Assembly: GCA_035943935.1 (NCBI GenBank)
Contig: DASZBR010000006.1
Coordinates: forward strand, 1 to 64,000
DNA length: 64,000 nt
Origin: DASZBR01 sp035943935
GTDB lineage: Bacteria > Pseudomonadota > Gammaproteobacteria > DASZBR01
Direction of reading: 5' to 3'
Part shown: positions 17,566-27,280 of the stretch, one piece after another
Layout of the letters: each line of letters opens with the position of its first letter
Numbering within the stretch: position 1 is the first letter of the stretch
Notes under the pieces: model-generated
Database searches by the model: none
What the model saw: the letters and a program-made list of their open reading frames with translations, nothing else
Told to the model about the DNA's origin: nothing
Translations under genes and position numbers: made by a program

Positions 17566-19317
17566 ATGCGTAGTCACAAATGCGGCGAAATAACAGAAAA
17601 AAATCTGGGCGAAAAAATTATTCTAAACGGCTGGGCGCATAAACGTCGCGATCACGGTGGCGTGATATTTGTGGATCTACGAGATAACAGTGGATTAGTG
17701 CAATGTGTATTAAAACCGGAAATCAGTATTGCCGATAGCATTCGTAGCGAATTTGTATTAGAAATCACAGGCAAAGTCAGAGAAAGACCCGCCGGCACTG
17801 AAAATACCACACTCAAAACGGGTAAAATAGAAATCGATGTTGAAAAAGCGGAGATTTTAAATCCGTCATTACCGCTGCCATTTTCGTTAGATGAATATGC
17901 GTATACGAGCGAAGAAGTTAGATTAAAATACCGCTATTTAGATTTACGTCGTCCTGAAATGCGCGAGCGTTTGGAAATGCGCGCCAAAATTACGCGGTTA
18001 TTTAGAAATTTTCTAGATGAGCAGGGTTTTTTAGATATTGAAACGCCATTTTTGACTAAAGCGACACCTGAAGGCGCGAGAGATTATTTAGTGCCGAGTC
18101 GAAATTTCCCCGGTGAATTTTTTGCGCTTCCTCAATCTCCCCAGTTATTTAAGCAATTATTAATGATGTCAGGATTGGATAAATATTACCAAATCGTCCG
18201 ATGTTTTAGAGATGAAGATTTACGTGCCGACCGTCAGCCGGAATTTACACAGCTTGATATTGAAATGGCTTTTATAGACGAAAATATCATACAAAATATG
18301 ATGGAAAAATTAATGCAAAAATTATTTGCAGAAATTTTGAATGTCAAAATAACACTGCCGTTACAACGCATGACCTATAAAGAAGCCATGTCGAGATATG
18401 GCAGTGATAAACCAGACTTAAGAATTCCCCTCGAATTAGTGGATATTACAGACTTGATGAAATCCGTTGAGTTTAAAGTCTTTAATCAACCGGCAAATGA
18501 TCCCAAAGGTCGCATTGCGGTAATGCGTGTGCCGAAAGGCGGAAATATTTCGCGCAAAGAAATTGATGATTATACACAATACGTCAGTATTTTTGGTGCA
18601 AAAGGATTGGCTTATATTAAAATGACAGAAGAAGGCCCTCAATCTCCCATATTGAAATTTTTGCCAGAAGAAATTACGAAAGAAATTATTGCGCGTACCA
18701 AAGCAGAAACGGGCGATATTTTATTTTTCGGTGCAGATAAAGCCAAAATTGTTAACGATGCCATGGGCGCACTGAGAGTTAAAATCGGCAATGATTTAAA
18801 TCTCGTTGAAGATGCGTGGAAATTATTATGGGTGGTTGATTTCCCGATGTTTGAGTGGGATGACAAAGAAAATCGCTGGCAAGCATTGCATCATCCGTTC
18901 ACTGCGCCAAATACCCAGGATATTTCTGAGTTAAAAGCAAATCCAGGCGACTGTGTCTCGCGCGCCTATGATTTAGTATTGAACGGCATTGAATTAGGCG
19001 GTGGATCAATTCGTATCCATCGAGAAGATATGCAAGAAGCTGTTTTTAGCCTATTGGGAATCGAACCGGAAAATGCTAAATTGCGTTTCGGGTTTTTATT
19101 AGATGCGTTGAAATATGGCTGTCCTCCCCATGGTGGAATAGCGCTGGGATTGGATCGCGTTGTGATGTTATTAGCAAAAGCCACATCGATTCGTGATGTG
19201 ATTGCTTTTCCAAAAACACAAACCGCGAGTTGTCCATTGACGAATGCACCTACGCCGATTGATGACAAGCAGTTACGGGAGTTACACATTCAAGTGAGGA
19301 GAAAACCAGATGCGTAA
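17566..19317 (+). CDS. aspS: Aspartyl-tRNA synthetase, probably non-discriminating
   Basis: AspRS charges tRNA with aspartate. The 583-residue protein has the N-terminal OB fold, class II motif 2 (FRDEDLRADRQPEFTQLDIE), the bacterial GAD insertion and motif 3 (GGIALGLDRVVML). In the anticodon domain it has His30 (RRDHGG) and a Gly in RPAG near residue 77, the states found in the non-discriminating AspRS of Pseudomonas aeruginosa rather than the Leu of E. coli. With gatCAB nearby, this suggests Asn-tRNA(Asn) is made by amidation. Confidence 0.97.
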   Translation: MRSHKCGEITEKNLGEKIILNGWAHKRRDHGGVIFVDLRDNSGLVQCVLKPEISIADSIRSEFVLEITGKVRERPAGTENTTLKTGKIEIDVEKAEILNPSLPLPFSLDEYAYTSEEVRLKYRYLDLRRPEMRERLEMRAKITRLFRNFLDEQGFLDIETPFLTKATPEGARDYLVPSRNFPGEFFALPQSPQLFKQLLMMSGLDKYYQIVRCFRDEDLRADRQPEFTQLDIEMAFIDENIIQNMMEKLMQKLFAEILNVKITLPLQRMTYKEAMSRYGSDKPDLRIPLELVDITDLMKSVEFKVFNQPANDPKGRIAVMRVPKGGNISRKEIDDYTQYVSIFGAKGLAYIKMTEEGPQSPILKFLPEEITKEIIARTKAETGDILFFGADKAKIVNDAMGALRVKIGNDLNLVEDAWKLLWVVDFPMFEWDDKENRWQALHHPFTAPNTQDISELKANPGDCVSRAYDLVLNGIELGGGSIRIHREDMQEAVFSLLGIEPENAKLRFGFLLDALKYGCPPHGGIALGLDRVVMLLAKATSIRDVIAFPKTQTASCPLTNAPTPIDDKQLRELHIQVRRKPDA

Positions 19318-19927
19318 ATTAGTCAGGATGGCAGTAGCAGCGGTATTGTTCGCCGGATGTTCAAGTGCATTTGCAGCCACAAGTGATTTAAATAAGTTGT
19401 ATCGTGCTGCAGGTAATACAGTTGCAGGGAATCCTGACGGTCATATTACCATTGTGGAATTTTTTGATTATAACTGTGGTTATTGCCGTTTAATTTACCC
19501 CCGTCTGAATAAACTACTTCAAGCTGATCATGATATTCGTTTGGTCTACCGAGAATATCCTGTATTAAGTCCGCATTCCATGTTGCCCGCACAGGCGGCG
19601 TTGGCTGCACAGAATCAAGGTAAATATTTGCAATTACATACCGCGATGATGGAAGCGTCCATGCCACTCTTTGAAGGCGAAATAAATCGTCTCGCAGCAG
19701 AGCAAGGAATTAATACGAGTCAATTAGATAAAGATATGAATTCCCCAGACGTTATGAAGCAAGTCCAAACCAATCTTTCCGTTGGGCAAGCGTTAAATAT
19801 TCAGGGTGTTCCCAGTTTTATTGTGGTGAGAACAACTCCGCCGTCATCTGAAAAAGCTAATGTATTAGTAGGTCCTTCCTTGAGAGATTTAAAAGAAGCG
19901 ATTCAGCAAGCTGAGGCGAGTAAATGA
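19310..19927 (+). CDS. DsbA/Com1-like thiol-disulfide oxidoreductase
   Basis: A 205-residue exported thioredoxin-fold protein. The signal peptide runs to about residue 22 (SAFA/A). A Cys17 lies inside it in AGCSS, so lipidation is a minor alternative. The active site is Cys56-Gly-Tyr-Cys59 in FFDYNCGYCR, and the cis-proline is in GVPSFIV. This resembles the DsbA2/Com1 type of Legionella and Coxiella. GAGGAG precedes the ATG, which overlaps the end of aspS. It overlaps dsbD by 4 bp, linking it to electron supply. Confidence 0.92.
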   Translation: MRKLVRMAVAAVLFAGCSSAFAATSDLNKLYRAAGNTVAGNPDGHITIVEFFDYNCGYCRLIYPRLNKLLQADHDIRLVYREYPVLSPHSMLPAQAALAAQNQGKYLQLHTAMMEASMPLFEGEINRLAAEQGINTSQLDKDMNSPDVMKQVQTNLSVGQALNIQGVPSFIVVRTTPPSSEKANVLVGPSLRDLKEAIQQAEASK

Positions 19928-21660
19928 GCCATAAAATAAGGGTTTTTCTTGCGATTATTTTATGTTGGTTGCCCTTATCCTTGTTCGCAGCAAATCCAGT
20001 TCCTTTGCAGGCTGATGAAGCGTTTCAGTTATCCGTAAAAAATGTTGCGCCGAATCAAGTTGATTTGCATTGGAATATTGCCAGGGGGTATCACTTATAC
20101 CAAGACCGATTTCATTTTGCGCTGCAAAATCCCAGTGCAGCGCATTTGGGTGAAGTCGTGTTACCACAGGGAGTTGCAAAAGAAGATAATATTTTGGGTA
20201 AATATCAGATTTACGAACATGCGTTGGATTTAGTCTTACCGCTCTCGAGTGTCAATAATTCCAAATTAGATTTATTAATTTCGTATCAGGGATGTTCGGA
20301 TGCGAACTTTTGTTATCCACCTGTAACGAAAAAAATCAGTGTTGATGTGACGACAGGGAGCATTGGTCACGTTGAGCATATGTTTCAAGATAGAGTAACA
20401 AACTTATTGAAACAGGGAAATTATGTGTGGGTTTGTTTGGCATTTTTAGGCTTTGGATTATTGTTAGCGTTTACGCCGTGTGTGCTTCCTATGATTCCTA
20501 TTTTATCTGGCATTATTGTTGGACAAGATAGAAAGCAACTGAATACCAAAAAAGCATTTTTATTATCACTTTCGTATGTCATGGGTATGTCAGTGATGTA
20601 TGCCATTGCCGGTGTTTTAGTCGCGATGGCAGGGAGTCATTTATCCCAAGCATTTCAAGCGCCGTGGGTCATTATTTTATTTAGCGCTTTATTTGTTGTG
20701 TTGGCGTTATCGTTATTTGGGTTATTTGAATTACGGCTCCCGCATTTTTTACAGCATCCTATTGTCAAATTAAGTAACAAACAAAAGTCAGGTTCGTATA
20801 TTGGCGCAGTTTTTATGGGAGCGCTCTCTGTATTAATTGTTTCACCCTGCGTTACTGCGCCTTTAGTGGGCGTACTAACGTTTATTGCACAAACCGGTGA
20901 TATCTTTTTAGGTAGTATGGCTTTATTTGCGCTGGGCTTAGGCATGGGAATTCCGTTAATTATTATAGGTACCACGGAAGGGAAATTCATGCCAAAAACA
21001 GGCGCATGGATGCATCTGATTAAATCCATTTTTGGGGTGATGTTATTAGGTGTTGCGATTTTGTTGTTGCAACGCATTTTGCCAGGGCCTGTTGTATTAT
21101 TTTTATGGGCGGCGCTTTTTATTATTGTGGCGACTTATTTGGGAATACTAAAAAATATTTTTAGTAAGGGCTTGGGTTTATTGGCGTTATGTTATGGCGT
21201 GATTTTGTTAGTGGGTGCATCGATGGGAAATGGTGATCCTTTTCAGCCTCTGACGTCAACGACCGTGGTTGTTTCTCAAGGCGTAACGTTTACAAAAGTG
21301 GGTTCGCTGTCTGAATTGAATGAAGCGATTGCCACGGCTTCAAAAAATCATCAGCCGGTCATGGTCGATTTTTATGCGGATTGGTGTGCGTCCTGTTTAG
21401 AAATGGAAAGAACGACATTTTCAAACAGTGATGTTAAAAAAGCCTTGAGTCATTACGTACTCTTACAAGTCGATGTGACGAAGAATGACGCGATGGATCA
21501 AGCGATTGAAGGTAACTTTGATGTCGTTGCACCACCGACTCTGTTGTTTTTTGATAGGGATGGAAACGAGATGAAGTCGTTTAGAATCGTCGGGGCGATG
21601 AATCCTGCTGATTTTCTGGCTCATATGCAGATGATGAAAAAAACCAAACTTGGGTTATAA
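19924..21660 (+). CDS. dsbD: Thiol:disulfide interchange protein DsbD
   Basis: DsbD carries electrons from cytoplasmic thioredoxin to periplasmic thiol proteins. The 578-residue protein has a signal peptide, the N-terminal alpha domain with the Cys pair in CSDANFCYPP, an eight-helix core with cysteines in FTPCVLPM and VSPCVTAPL, and a C-terminal thioredoxin domain with DWCASC. It overlaps the upstream DsbA-like gene, and trxA, its likely electron donor, follows by 25 bp. Confidence 0.96.
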   Translation: MSHKIRVFLAIILCWLPLSLFAANPVPLQADEAFQLSVKNVAPNQVDLHWNIARGYHLYQDRFHFALQNPSAAHLGEVVLPQGVAKEDNILGKYQIYEHALDLVLPLSSVNNSKLDLLISYQGCSDANFCYPPVTKKISVDVTTGSIGHVEHMFQDRVTNLLKQGNYVWVCLAFLGFGLLLAFTPCVLPMIPILSGIIVGQDRKQLNTKKAFLLSLSYVMGMSVMYAIAGVLVAMAGSHLSQAFQAPWVIILFSALFVVLALSLFGLFELRLPHFLQHPIVKLSNKQKSGSYIGAVFMGALSVLIVSPCVTAPLVGVLTFIAQTGDIFLGSMALFALGLGMGIPLIIIGTTEGKFMPKTGAWMHLIKSIFGVMLLGVAILLLQRILPGPVVLFLWAALFIIVATYLGILKNIFSKGLGLLALCYGVILLVGASMGNGDPFQPLTSTTVVVSQGVTFTKVGSLSELNEAIATASKNHQPVMVDFYADWCASCLEMERTTFSNSDVKKALSHYVLLQVDVTKNDAMDQAIEGNFDVVAPPTLLFFDRDGNEMKSFRIVGAMNPADFLAHMQMMKKTKLGL

Positions 21661-21685
21661 TTGATATTTTGACGAGGTTAAACTT

Positions 21686-22009
21686 ATGAGCAAGATTTTA
21701 GCCGTAACTGATGCATCATTCGAAACAGAAGTATTAAAATCCGACAAACCTGTCCTGGTTGATTTTTGGGCAGAATGGTGCGGTCCGTGCAAAATGATTG
21801 CTCCTGTTTTAGACGAAATTTCCGAACCCTACGCAACCAAATTAAAAATAGCAAAAGTTAACGTCGATGAAAATCATGCGACAACCGTAAAATATGGCAT
21901 TCGCACGATTCCCAGTTTATTGCTGATCAAAGATGGCGAAGTGGTTGCTACAAAGATTGGCGCTTTATCCAAGTCTCAACTTACTGCGTTTATTGATTCG
22001 CATTTGTAA
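21686..22009 (+). CDS. trxA: Thioredoxin
   Basis: A 107-residue cytosolic thioredoxin with the canonical WAEWCGPCKM active site and cis-proline in IRTIPSLLL. It is placed directly after dsbD, so the three redox genes may form one transcript; a TATAAT at 21656-21661 could also give a separate start, though no clear -35 is seen. Its 3' end overlaps the convergent bamD by 20 bp. Confidence 0.97.
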   Translation: MSKILAVTDASFETEVLKSDKPVLVDFWAEWCGPCKMIAPVLDEISEPYATKLKIAKVNVDENHATTVKYGIRTIPSLLLIKDGEVVATKIGALSKSQLTAFIDSHL

Positions 22010-22730
22010 TCAATCGCTGCGCTTTTGCAGCTTCTTCCGTTTGTCCAAGTGCTTGATATGATTTAACCATCATCTCAAGCGCTTCTTTTTCTGCCGGTGT
22101 TCCTGGATACTTTTCTACCACGATGCTCGCACGATTTGCGCTGGCGACGTAAGCATGTCGTTTGTAGTAAAACTCTGCTATTTCGACTTGGCGTTGTGCA
22201 AAAAGATTGCGTAAATATGCCATGCGTAATTTTGCATCGGGGGTGTACGGGCTGTTTGGGAATTTTTCGACCAGTGCGGCAAAATCCAAATAGGCTTTAT
22301 GGGGTGAGGTGAGATCGCGTATCGACAAATCCATGGGCAGATACCGTTGTGAAAAAGGGCGATCTTGAATCATTTCGCATACGCCTTTCATATAATAAGC
22401 GTAATCGACATGCGGGTTGGCCGGGTAAGTATGGGTGAAACGTTCCGCAGTAGCGGTCGCCGTTGCGAAATCTCCGGACTCATAATACGCATAGATGCTA
22501 TCTAGCATGGCTTGTTCGGAATAGGAGCTAAAGGGATACAGGGCGTCGAGGCCTTCATAATGAGAGATCGCTTTGTCATATTTGCCGTTAGCGAGATTTT
22601 GTTCTGCACCGGTATAAATTTGCTGCGCGCTTTGACCTTTGTACAATATTTCGGGATCTTTTGTGGTAGTACATGCGCTTAAGAGGAAGCAGCCTGCTAT
22701 AATGGCGGCACGAATATGTTGTTTCATCAT
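21990..22730 (-). CDS. bamD: Outer membrane assembly lipoprotein BamD
   Basis: BamD is the essential TPR lipoprotein of the BAM complex. The 246-residue protein has a lipoprotein signal with lipobox FLLSAC, then TPR-like repeats (AEQNLANGKYDKAISHYE, YPFSSYSEQAMLD). The frame is open 19 codons upstream, but those residues would precede the signal peptide, so ATG 22730 (or the adjacent 22727) is chosen. Divergent from rluD, convergent with trxA. Confidence 0.95.
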   Translation of the reverse strand: MMKQHIRAAIIAGCFLLSACTTTKDPEILYKGQSAQQIYTGAEQNLANGKYDKAISHYEGLDALYPFSSYSEQAMLDSIYAYYESGDFATATATAERFTHTYPANPHVDYAYYMKGVCEMIQDRPFSQRYLPMDLSIRDLTSPHKAYLDFAALVEKFPNSPYTPDAKLRMAYLRNLFAQRQVEIAEFYYKRHAYVASANRASIVVEKYPGTPAEKEALEMMVKSYQALGQTEEAAKAQRLITNANQ

Positions 22731-22774
22731 GATGTTAACCCTTACTTTTGAAGCTATCAGTATAAACAGTGCGC

Positions 22775-23728
22775 ATGAAAAACCCAACCCTTTTACAGCA
22801 TGATGTGATTGTCCCAGCGGAATCTGCAGGATCTCGACTGGATAAAGCCTTAGTCGAATTATTTCCGAGTTATTCTCGCAGTCGTCTCCAAAACTGGATT
22901 GAGAATGGCCAGGTTTTAGTCGATGGCAAATTAGCCCGCTCTAAAGATAAATTAGTGGGCGGTGAAAGTATTGTGATTAAAGCCGAGCTTCCCGAACAAA
23001 CCACCGAGTGGTCCGCACAAAAAATAGACTTGCCTATTATTTATGAAGATGATGAATTATTAATTATTAATAAACCCGTAGGCATGGTTGTGCATCCTGC
23101 TGCAGGCAATCAACAGAATACGATGGCCAATGCATTATTAGATTATTTGCCGCAATTAGCCCAAGTTCCTCGCGCTGGATTGATCCACAGACTTGATAAA
23201 GAAACGTCTGGATTATTAATCGTCGCAAAAACAATTTCTGCACAAACTTATTTAGTTTCAGAATTACAGGCGCGCAAAATCCACCGTGAATATATTGCGG
23301 TTATAAACGGCGTTTTAATTTCAGGTGGAACCGTTAATGAACCGATCGGCCGACACGTTAAATATAGACAGCGTAGAACCGTCAGTCAGGGTGGCAAACC
23401 ATCCGTGACACATTATAGAGTAATAGAAAGATTTGCGGCGCATACGCTAATAAAGGTTGTTCTTGAAACGGGCAGGACACATCAAATTCGTGTGCATATG
23501 TCGCATATTGGTTATCCATTATTAGGGGATAAAACCTATGGCGCTCGACCGATTGTTCCGCAAGGCGCATCACCAGAAGCGATAGAATATATTCGTAATT
23601 TTAAACATCAAGCGTTACATGCAAGGCGTTTAAGTTTTATTCATCCTACAACAAAGAAAGAAATTCATTTTGAAGCGCCAGTGCCAGAGCCGTTGGAAAA
23701 ACTAATTGAGTATTTGCGAAGTGAATAA
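22775..23728 (+). CDS. rluD: 23S rRNA pseudouridine synthase RluD
   Basis: RluD makes pseudouridines in helix 69 of 23S rRNA (1911/1915/1917 in E. coli). The protein has an S4 domain (SRLDKALVELFP...SRSRLQNWIENGQV) and the RluA-family catalytic motif HRLDKETSGLL with its Asp. An in-frame GTG lies 6 bp upstream (22769); no strong ribosome site decides between them. bamD is divergent 44 bp away, the arrangement found in many gammaproteobacteria, which supports RluD over RluC. Confidence 0.94.
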   Translation: MKNPTLLQHDVIVPAESAGSRLDKALVELFPSYSRSRLQNWIENGQVLVDGKLARSKDKLVGGESIVIKAELPEQTTEWSAQKIDLPIIYEDDELLIINKPVGMVVHPAAGNQQNTMANALLDYLPQLAQVPRAGLIHRLDKETSGLLIVAKTISAQTYLVSELQARKIHREYIAVINGVLISGGTVNEPIGRHVKYRQRRTVSQGGKPSVTHYRVIERFAAHTLIKVVLETGRTHQIRVHMSHIGYPLLGDKTYGARPIVPQGASPEAIEYIRNFKHQALHARRLSFIHPTTKKEIHFEAPVPEPLEKLIEYLRSE

Positions 23729-23738
23729 TATATAAAGT

Positions 23739-23769
23739 GTAGCCCGGATAGAGCGCAGCGAAATCCGGG
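23739..23769. repeat. REP-like palindrome, copy 2
   Basis: Identical over 31 bp to the element at 1721-1751: arms CCCGGAT and ATCCGGG, 13-nt loop. It lies 10 bp after the rluD stop and 11 bp before the convergent quinone oxidoreductase end, a typical REP position, and may act as a bidirectional terminator or mRNA end protector. Confidence 0.8.
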
Positions 23770-23780
23770 GAACAAATGTT

Positions 23781-24383
23781 TTATTTCAATATTTTATTTA
23801 TATGTTCAATAAACTCTTTCTTCGTCGGCTCCAATGCTCCCGGTGATTTCCCCTCAATATTATAGGTCACAAACGCCGGCAGAATTTCAAAGCCAATAAA
23901 CTTAAACGCTAATTCAATAGGGTGCAAAAGATTCTCAATTGGCCCTCGTATTTCGCCGTGATCATATTTTTCTCTCGGCGTTTGTGTCGTTACACTTAAA
24001 AGTACTTGTCGACCATCAGCCAACGGGCTTTTTTGAAAAACCTTATCCGGTAAACCAAACGCAAAGTCCAATTCCCACACGGTATCCATATAGTTTTTCA
24101 ATAAACCGGGCACGGTATACCAATATAAGGGAAATTGTACGAAAGTGAGTTGAGAGGTTTTAATTTTAGCTTGTTCTAGTTTAATTTTCTGAATATTTTC
24201 TGGGCTGTAAGAAAATTGGAAAGGTCCAACAGCAGGGTGATTCTCTGCATGAAGTTCATATAAATCACTGGTCACAACCTCAAATCCCTTTTGGAGTAGC
24301 TGTTCTTCAGCGAGGCTTTTCAGGCCATAGTTGAACGACTGTTTGTTGGGGTGGGCAATGATAATATGGGCTTGTTTTTTCAT
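23781..24383 (-). CDS. NAD(P)H:quinone oxidoreductase, flavodoxin-2 family
   Basis: A 200-residue flavodoxin-fold protein of the KefF/MdaB/NQO type that binds FAD or FMN and reduces quinones by two electrons. The FMN loop is IIIAHPNKQSFNYGL near the N-terminus; FPLYWYTVPGLLKNYMDTV is the conserved central stretch. It begins immediately after the dacB stop, so the two are probably cotranscribed. The exact subfamily is not certain. Confidence 0.88.
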   Translation of the reverse strand: MKKQAHIIIAHPNKQSFNYGLKSLAEEQLLQKGFEVVTSDLYELHAENHPAVGPFQFSYSPENIQKIKLEQAKIKTSQLTFVQFPLYWYTVPGLLKNYMDTVWELDFAFGLPDKVFQKSPLADGRQVLLSVTTQTPREKYDHGEIRGPIENLLHPIELAFKFIGFEILPAFVTYNIEGKSPGALEPTKKEFIEHINKILK

Positions 24384-25766
24384 TTACGTATTCGCTAATC
24401 GCTCAGCGATTTTATCTTCCAATGCACTGGCTTGTTGTCCGCTCATGGAAAAATTATTCATGAGTATCACAAAAGATAATACGCTGTGATGTTTGGTTTG
24501 AATATAACCGGATAAGGATTCCACACCCGTCATGCTTCCCGTTTTCGCATAGACTTTCCCTTTGTAATCAATCATGCGATTTTGGAGTGTCCCGTCTTTG
24601 CCGGCGATAGGTAAAGATTCTATATACGGCTTAGCGATAGTCTTATCATGGAATACTATGTCGAGTAGTTCGGATATTTGATCCGGTGAAATTAAATTAT
24701 AGCGTGATATCCCGGAGCCATCGACAATGACAGCATTATGTAAATTAATTTGAGTATTTTGTTTTAGAATAGCTTTTAAAGCATCGACACTTTTTCCCCA
24801 GTTCGTGGGTTCTTGATAGTAATGTTCGCCAACCGTTTTTAATAATATCGCGGCAATCTGGTCATCCGAATTTTTCATCATGGTACGAATAATAGAAGAG
24901 AGCGGATCGGAGAAATGCGTGGAAATAATTTGAGTGCCAGCAGGCGCCATTTTTTCTAGAATTTCGCCTTTGAAATCGATCTGGTTATTTTTAAGATCTT
25001 GGAGAATTAATTGTTTAGCATGTTGTTCAGGATTGGTTAACGCGATGGATAAGTTGATGGGTTTTGAATTTTTGGGAATACAGCCTGTTAAAGCATAGGC
25101 GTTACTTCCAGTGGTAGTAAGATCCAACGGACAGTTTTTAGGGTCATTATCTGATACCGTTGCTTGATTAATAATATTGACGACATCAGCACTGGTTTGT
25201 GGTTTTAAGCTTGCATCGGGTGAGAGTGTATAATTCACACAATTATGATTAATCATGATGCTGTTAATGGGCGCGGCATAACAAATATTCAATTCATCCC
25301 ACATCCAACCGGGCCCTGCATTTCTGCCACCCAACAAATGGCTGTCTAAGTAGATATTACCCGTAATGGTATTAACACCTGATTTTTTGAGAGACACAAA
25401 TAAATTATTTAAATCACTGTCCGTAAAGCTAGGATCGCCATCGAATTTAATATAAATATTTTTATTGTCTGTTAATAATTGAGTTTGAAATGTAAAGTTT
25501 GGAGAAAGAGAAAGAAAAGCGCCAAGGGCAGTAAATAATTTAAGATTGCTTGCGGGTACAAATAATCTATCTGCATTTTTGGTATACAACACTTGGCCTG
25601 TTTGAAGTGATTGAATTTTAATGCCGATATATTTGGGCTGAGTATTTTCGCTGAGGGTTTTGTTAACAATATCGGCGACTTGTTGGTTATAGTTGTCGGC
25701 GTAAACGGTGGGGGCGAAAGCAATCAGTGCAAGTAGTGCAGTGCGTTTGAGGGGCATTTTAGTCAC
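24384..25766 (-). CDS. dacB: D-alanyl-D-alanine carboxypeptidase/endopeptidase (PBP4 family)
   Basis: A 460-residue S13-family penicillin-binding protein that trims or cleaves peptidoglycan cross-links in the periplasm. A signal peptide covers about residues 1-23 (APTVYA). The SxxK motif is in PASNLKL, the SxN motif region in VDGSGISRYN and the KTG motif in YAKTGSMTGVESLSGY. The length is normal for the family. Confidence 0.95.
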   Translation of the reverse strand: MTKMPLKRTALLALIAFAPTVYADNYNQQVADIVNKTLSENTQPKYIGIKIQSLQTGQVLYTKNADRLFVPASNLKLFTALGAFLSLSPNFTFQTQLLTDNKNIYIKFDGDPSFTDSDLNNLFVSLKKSGVNTITGNIYLDSHLLGGRNAGPGWMWDELNICYAAPINSIMINHNCVNYTLSPDASLKPQTSADVVNIINQATVSDNDPKNCPLDLTTTGSNAYALTGCIPKNSKPINLSIALTNPEQHAKQLILQDLKNNQIDFKGEILEKMAPAGTQIISTHFSDPLSSIIRTMMKNSDDQIAAILLKTVGEHYYQEPTNWGKSVDALKAILKQNTQINLHNAVIVDGSGISRYNLISPDQISELLDIVFHDKTIAKPYIESLPIAGKDGTLQNRMIDYKGKVYAKTGSMTGVESLSGYIQTKHHSVLSFVILMNNFSMSGQQASALEDKIAERLANT

Positions 25767-25897
25767 CGGTAGAGTTGAGAGGGGCCATTTTACCCAGATG
25801 GGGGTAAGGTTTCAAATCATCCGCACGGATAGGTTTGAAAATTTAGAAGAGCATTGATGGTATAGTGAAATAACGATTTAGGTAAGGGCTCAATATT

Positions 25898-26314
25898 ATG
25901 GCTGAGACTGAAAAAATAATTTTTGTACGTCGGGATAATGAATTTTTTACTCGCCTTGGTGATGTAGAAGTAAGATTAATTTATGACTATGCTGGTTGGG
26001 CTTTAGATGTGTGTGTATATACACTTGAAGTAGAGTGTGCTGTAAATTGGTGGTGCTCGGAGGGAGGTTGTGATTTGGATGATCTGGATTTGGGACAATG
26101 TGAACCAGATCAATATTGTAAAAAGTGTCCTCGCAAGTTAGTTGAGAGCGTTATTTCAGATGGACTTACCAGTAATCATCATACAGTCAATCAAGCGCCA
26201 AAAAATCTTGAAGACGTCAGACAAAACGCTTTAGATGTTTTGCAATCCATGTCTCATAATGATTTTCATCATAAAAATTTTTATAGAATAATGCATGGTA
26301 TGTGGACTTTATAA
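25898..26314 (+). CDS. Hypothetical Cys-rich protein
   Basis: A 138-residue protein without signal peptide or membrane helix. Seven cysteines lie between residues 39 and 77 (C39, C47, C53, C58, C68, C74, C77), including C-x5-C, C-x5-C and CKKC spacings, which could bind metal. The C-terminal third is His/Asn-rich. No family is recognised. A TATAGT at 25861-25866 may be its -10 box, without a well-placed -35. It precedes the SDH-type proteinase by 87 bp. Confidence 0.7.
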   Translation: MAETEKIIFVRRDNEFFTRLGDVEVRLIYDYAGWALDVCVYTLEVECAVNWWCSEGGCDLDDLDLGQCEPDQYCKKCPRKLVESVISDGLTSNHHTVNQAPKNLEDVRQNALDVLQSMSHNDFHHKNFYRIMHGMWTL

Positions 26315-26401
26315 AAAAGGAAAAAAATAAATCCAGCTAACCAATGGTAAAAATATAAATTTTTGATAAAATAGTTTTTTTCAAAATTTAGGAAAATATT
26401 A

Positions 26402-27277
26402 ATGAAAATTCTCGATCAGCATATTTCTGAAGCACTCAATGATTATGGCCGAAAACTACAATCCCACTTTGGTTCGGATGTTGTGGCATACATGGGTGGA
26501 ATACATCCAATAGTACTGCCGCATTTTATCGAATTTATTGAGGCCCTAAATAGACAAGATAAAAATAAACAAAAATATCCAGATAGATTAGTGATTGTGT
26601 TAACAACAAATGGTGGGGTAGTTGAAGCCGTTGAAAAAATGGTAGAAATAACCCGTTACCATTACAAAGAGATATTTTTTATTGTTCCAGATGCCGCTAT
26701 GTCTGCGGGTACCATTTGGTGTATGTCTGGCGATAAAATATTCATGGATTATGCCTCCTCTTTGGGGCCCATTGATCCGCAAGTGTCCAATCAAGAGAAA
26801 AAATTAGTACCCGCCTTGGGCTATCTCGATAAAGCTAATGAATTTATCGACAAATCCAGAAGACATGAATTAGCTCCTGCTGAGTATATTATGTTGAAAG
26901 CATTGGACTTGGCTACGTTGCGTAGATACGAACAGGCCAGAGACTTATCGGTTTCACTCCTAAAGCAATGGCTTGTTAGATATAAATTTAAAGATTGGAT
27001 TAAACACAGAACCACTAAGCCAGGCTCGTTTGTTACTGATGCTGAAAAGGACGCTAGAGCAGAATATATTGCGAAAGAGCTGAGTAATAACAAATATTGG
27101 CACTCTCATGGTCGAATGATTGGAATACAGACGCTGAGGGATGTTCTTAGACTTGAAATAGATGATTATTCTAAAGATGCTGAGTTGAGATACAATGTCA
27201 GAATGTATAACGGACTTCTGGCCGAGTATTTTGAAAAAGAAAATGTTCCGTTTATGTTTCACTCTGAAAGGATATAG
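26402..27277 (+). CDS. SDH-family Clp-fold serine proteinase
   Basis: A 291-residue protein of the serine dehydrogenase proteinase type (clan SK; Clp/crotonase fold). The oxyanion-type stretch is VLTTNGGVVEAVEKMV (about 66-81), and the nucleophile candidate is Ser101 in AAMSAGTIWCMSG, followed by SSLGPIDPQ. There is no signal peptide or membrane anchor, unlike typical SppA, so it is probably cytosolic. Family members are poorly characterised. A 63-residue gene follows after 3 bp and is probably cotranscribed. Confidence 0.85.
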   Translation: MKILDQHISEALNDYGRKLQSHFGSDVVAYMGGIHPIVLPHFIEFIEALNRQDKNKQKYPDRLVIVLTTNGGVVEAVEKMVEITRYHYKEIFFIVPDAAMSAGTIWCMSGDKIFMDYASSLGPIDPQVSNQEKKLVPALGYLDKANEFIDKSRRHELAPAEYIMLKALDLATLRRYEQARDLSVSLLKQWLVRYKFKDWIKHRTTKPGSFVTDAEKDARAEYIAKELSNNKYWHSHGRMIGIQTLRDVLRLEIDDYSKDAELRYNVRMYNGLLAEYFEKENVPFMFHSERI

Positions 27278-27280
27278 CTC

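Noticed and set aside
19310..19927. DsbA-like protein as a lipoprotein
   Set aside because: A Cys occurs in the signal region (AGCSS), but a standard signal peptidase I site (SAFA/A) follows at once and the thioredoxin fold starts soon after; kept as a minor alternative only.
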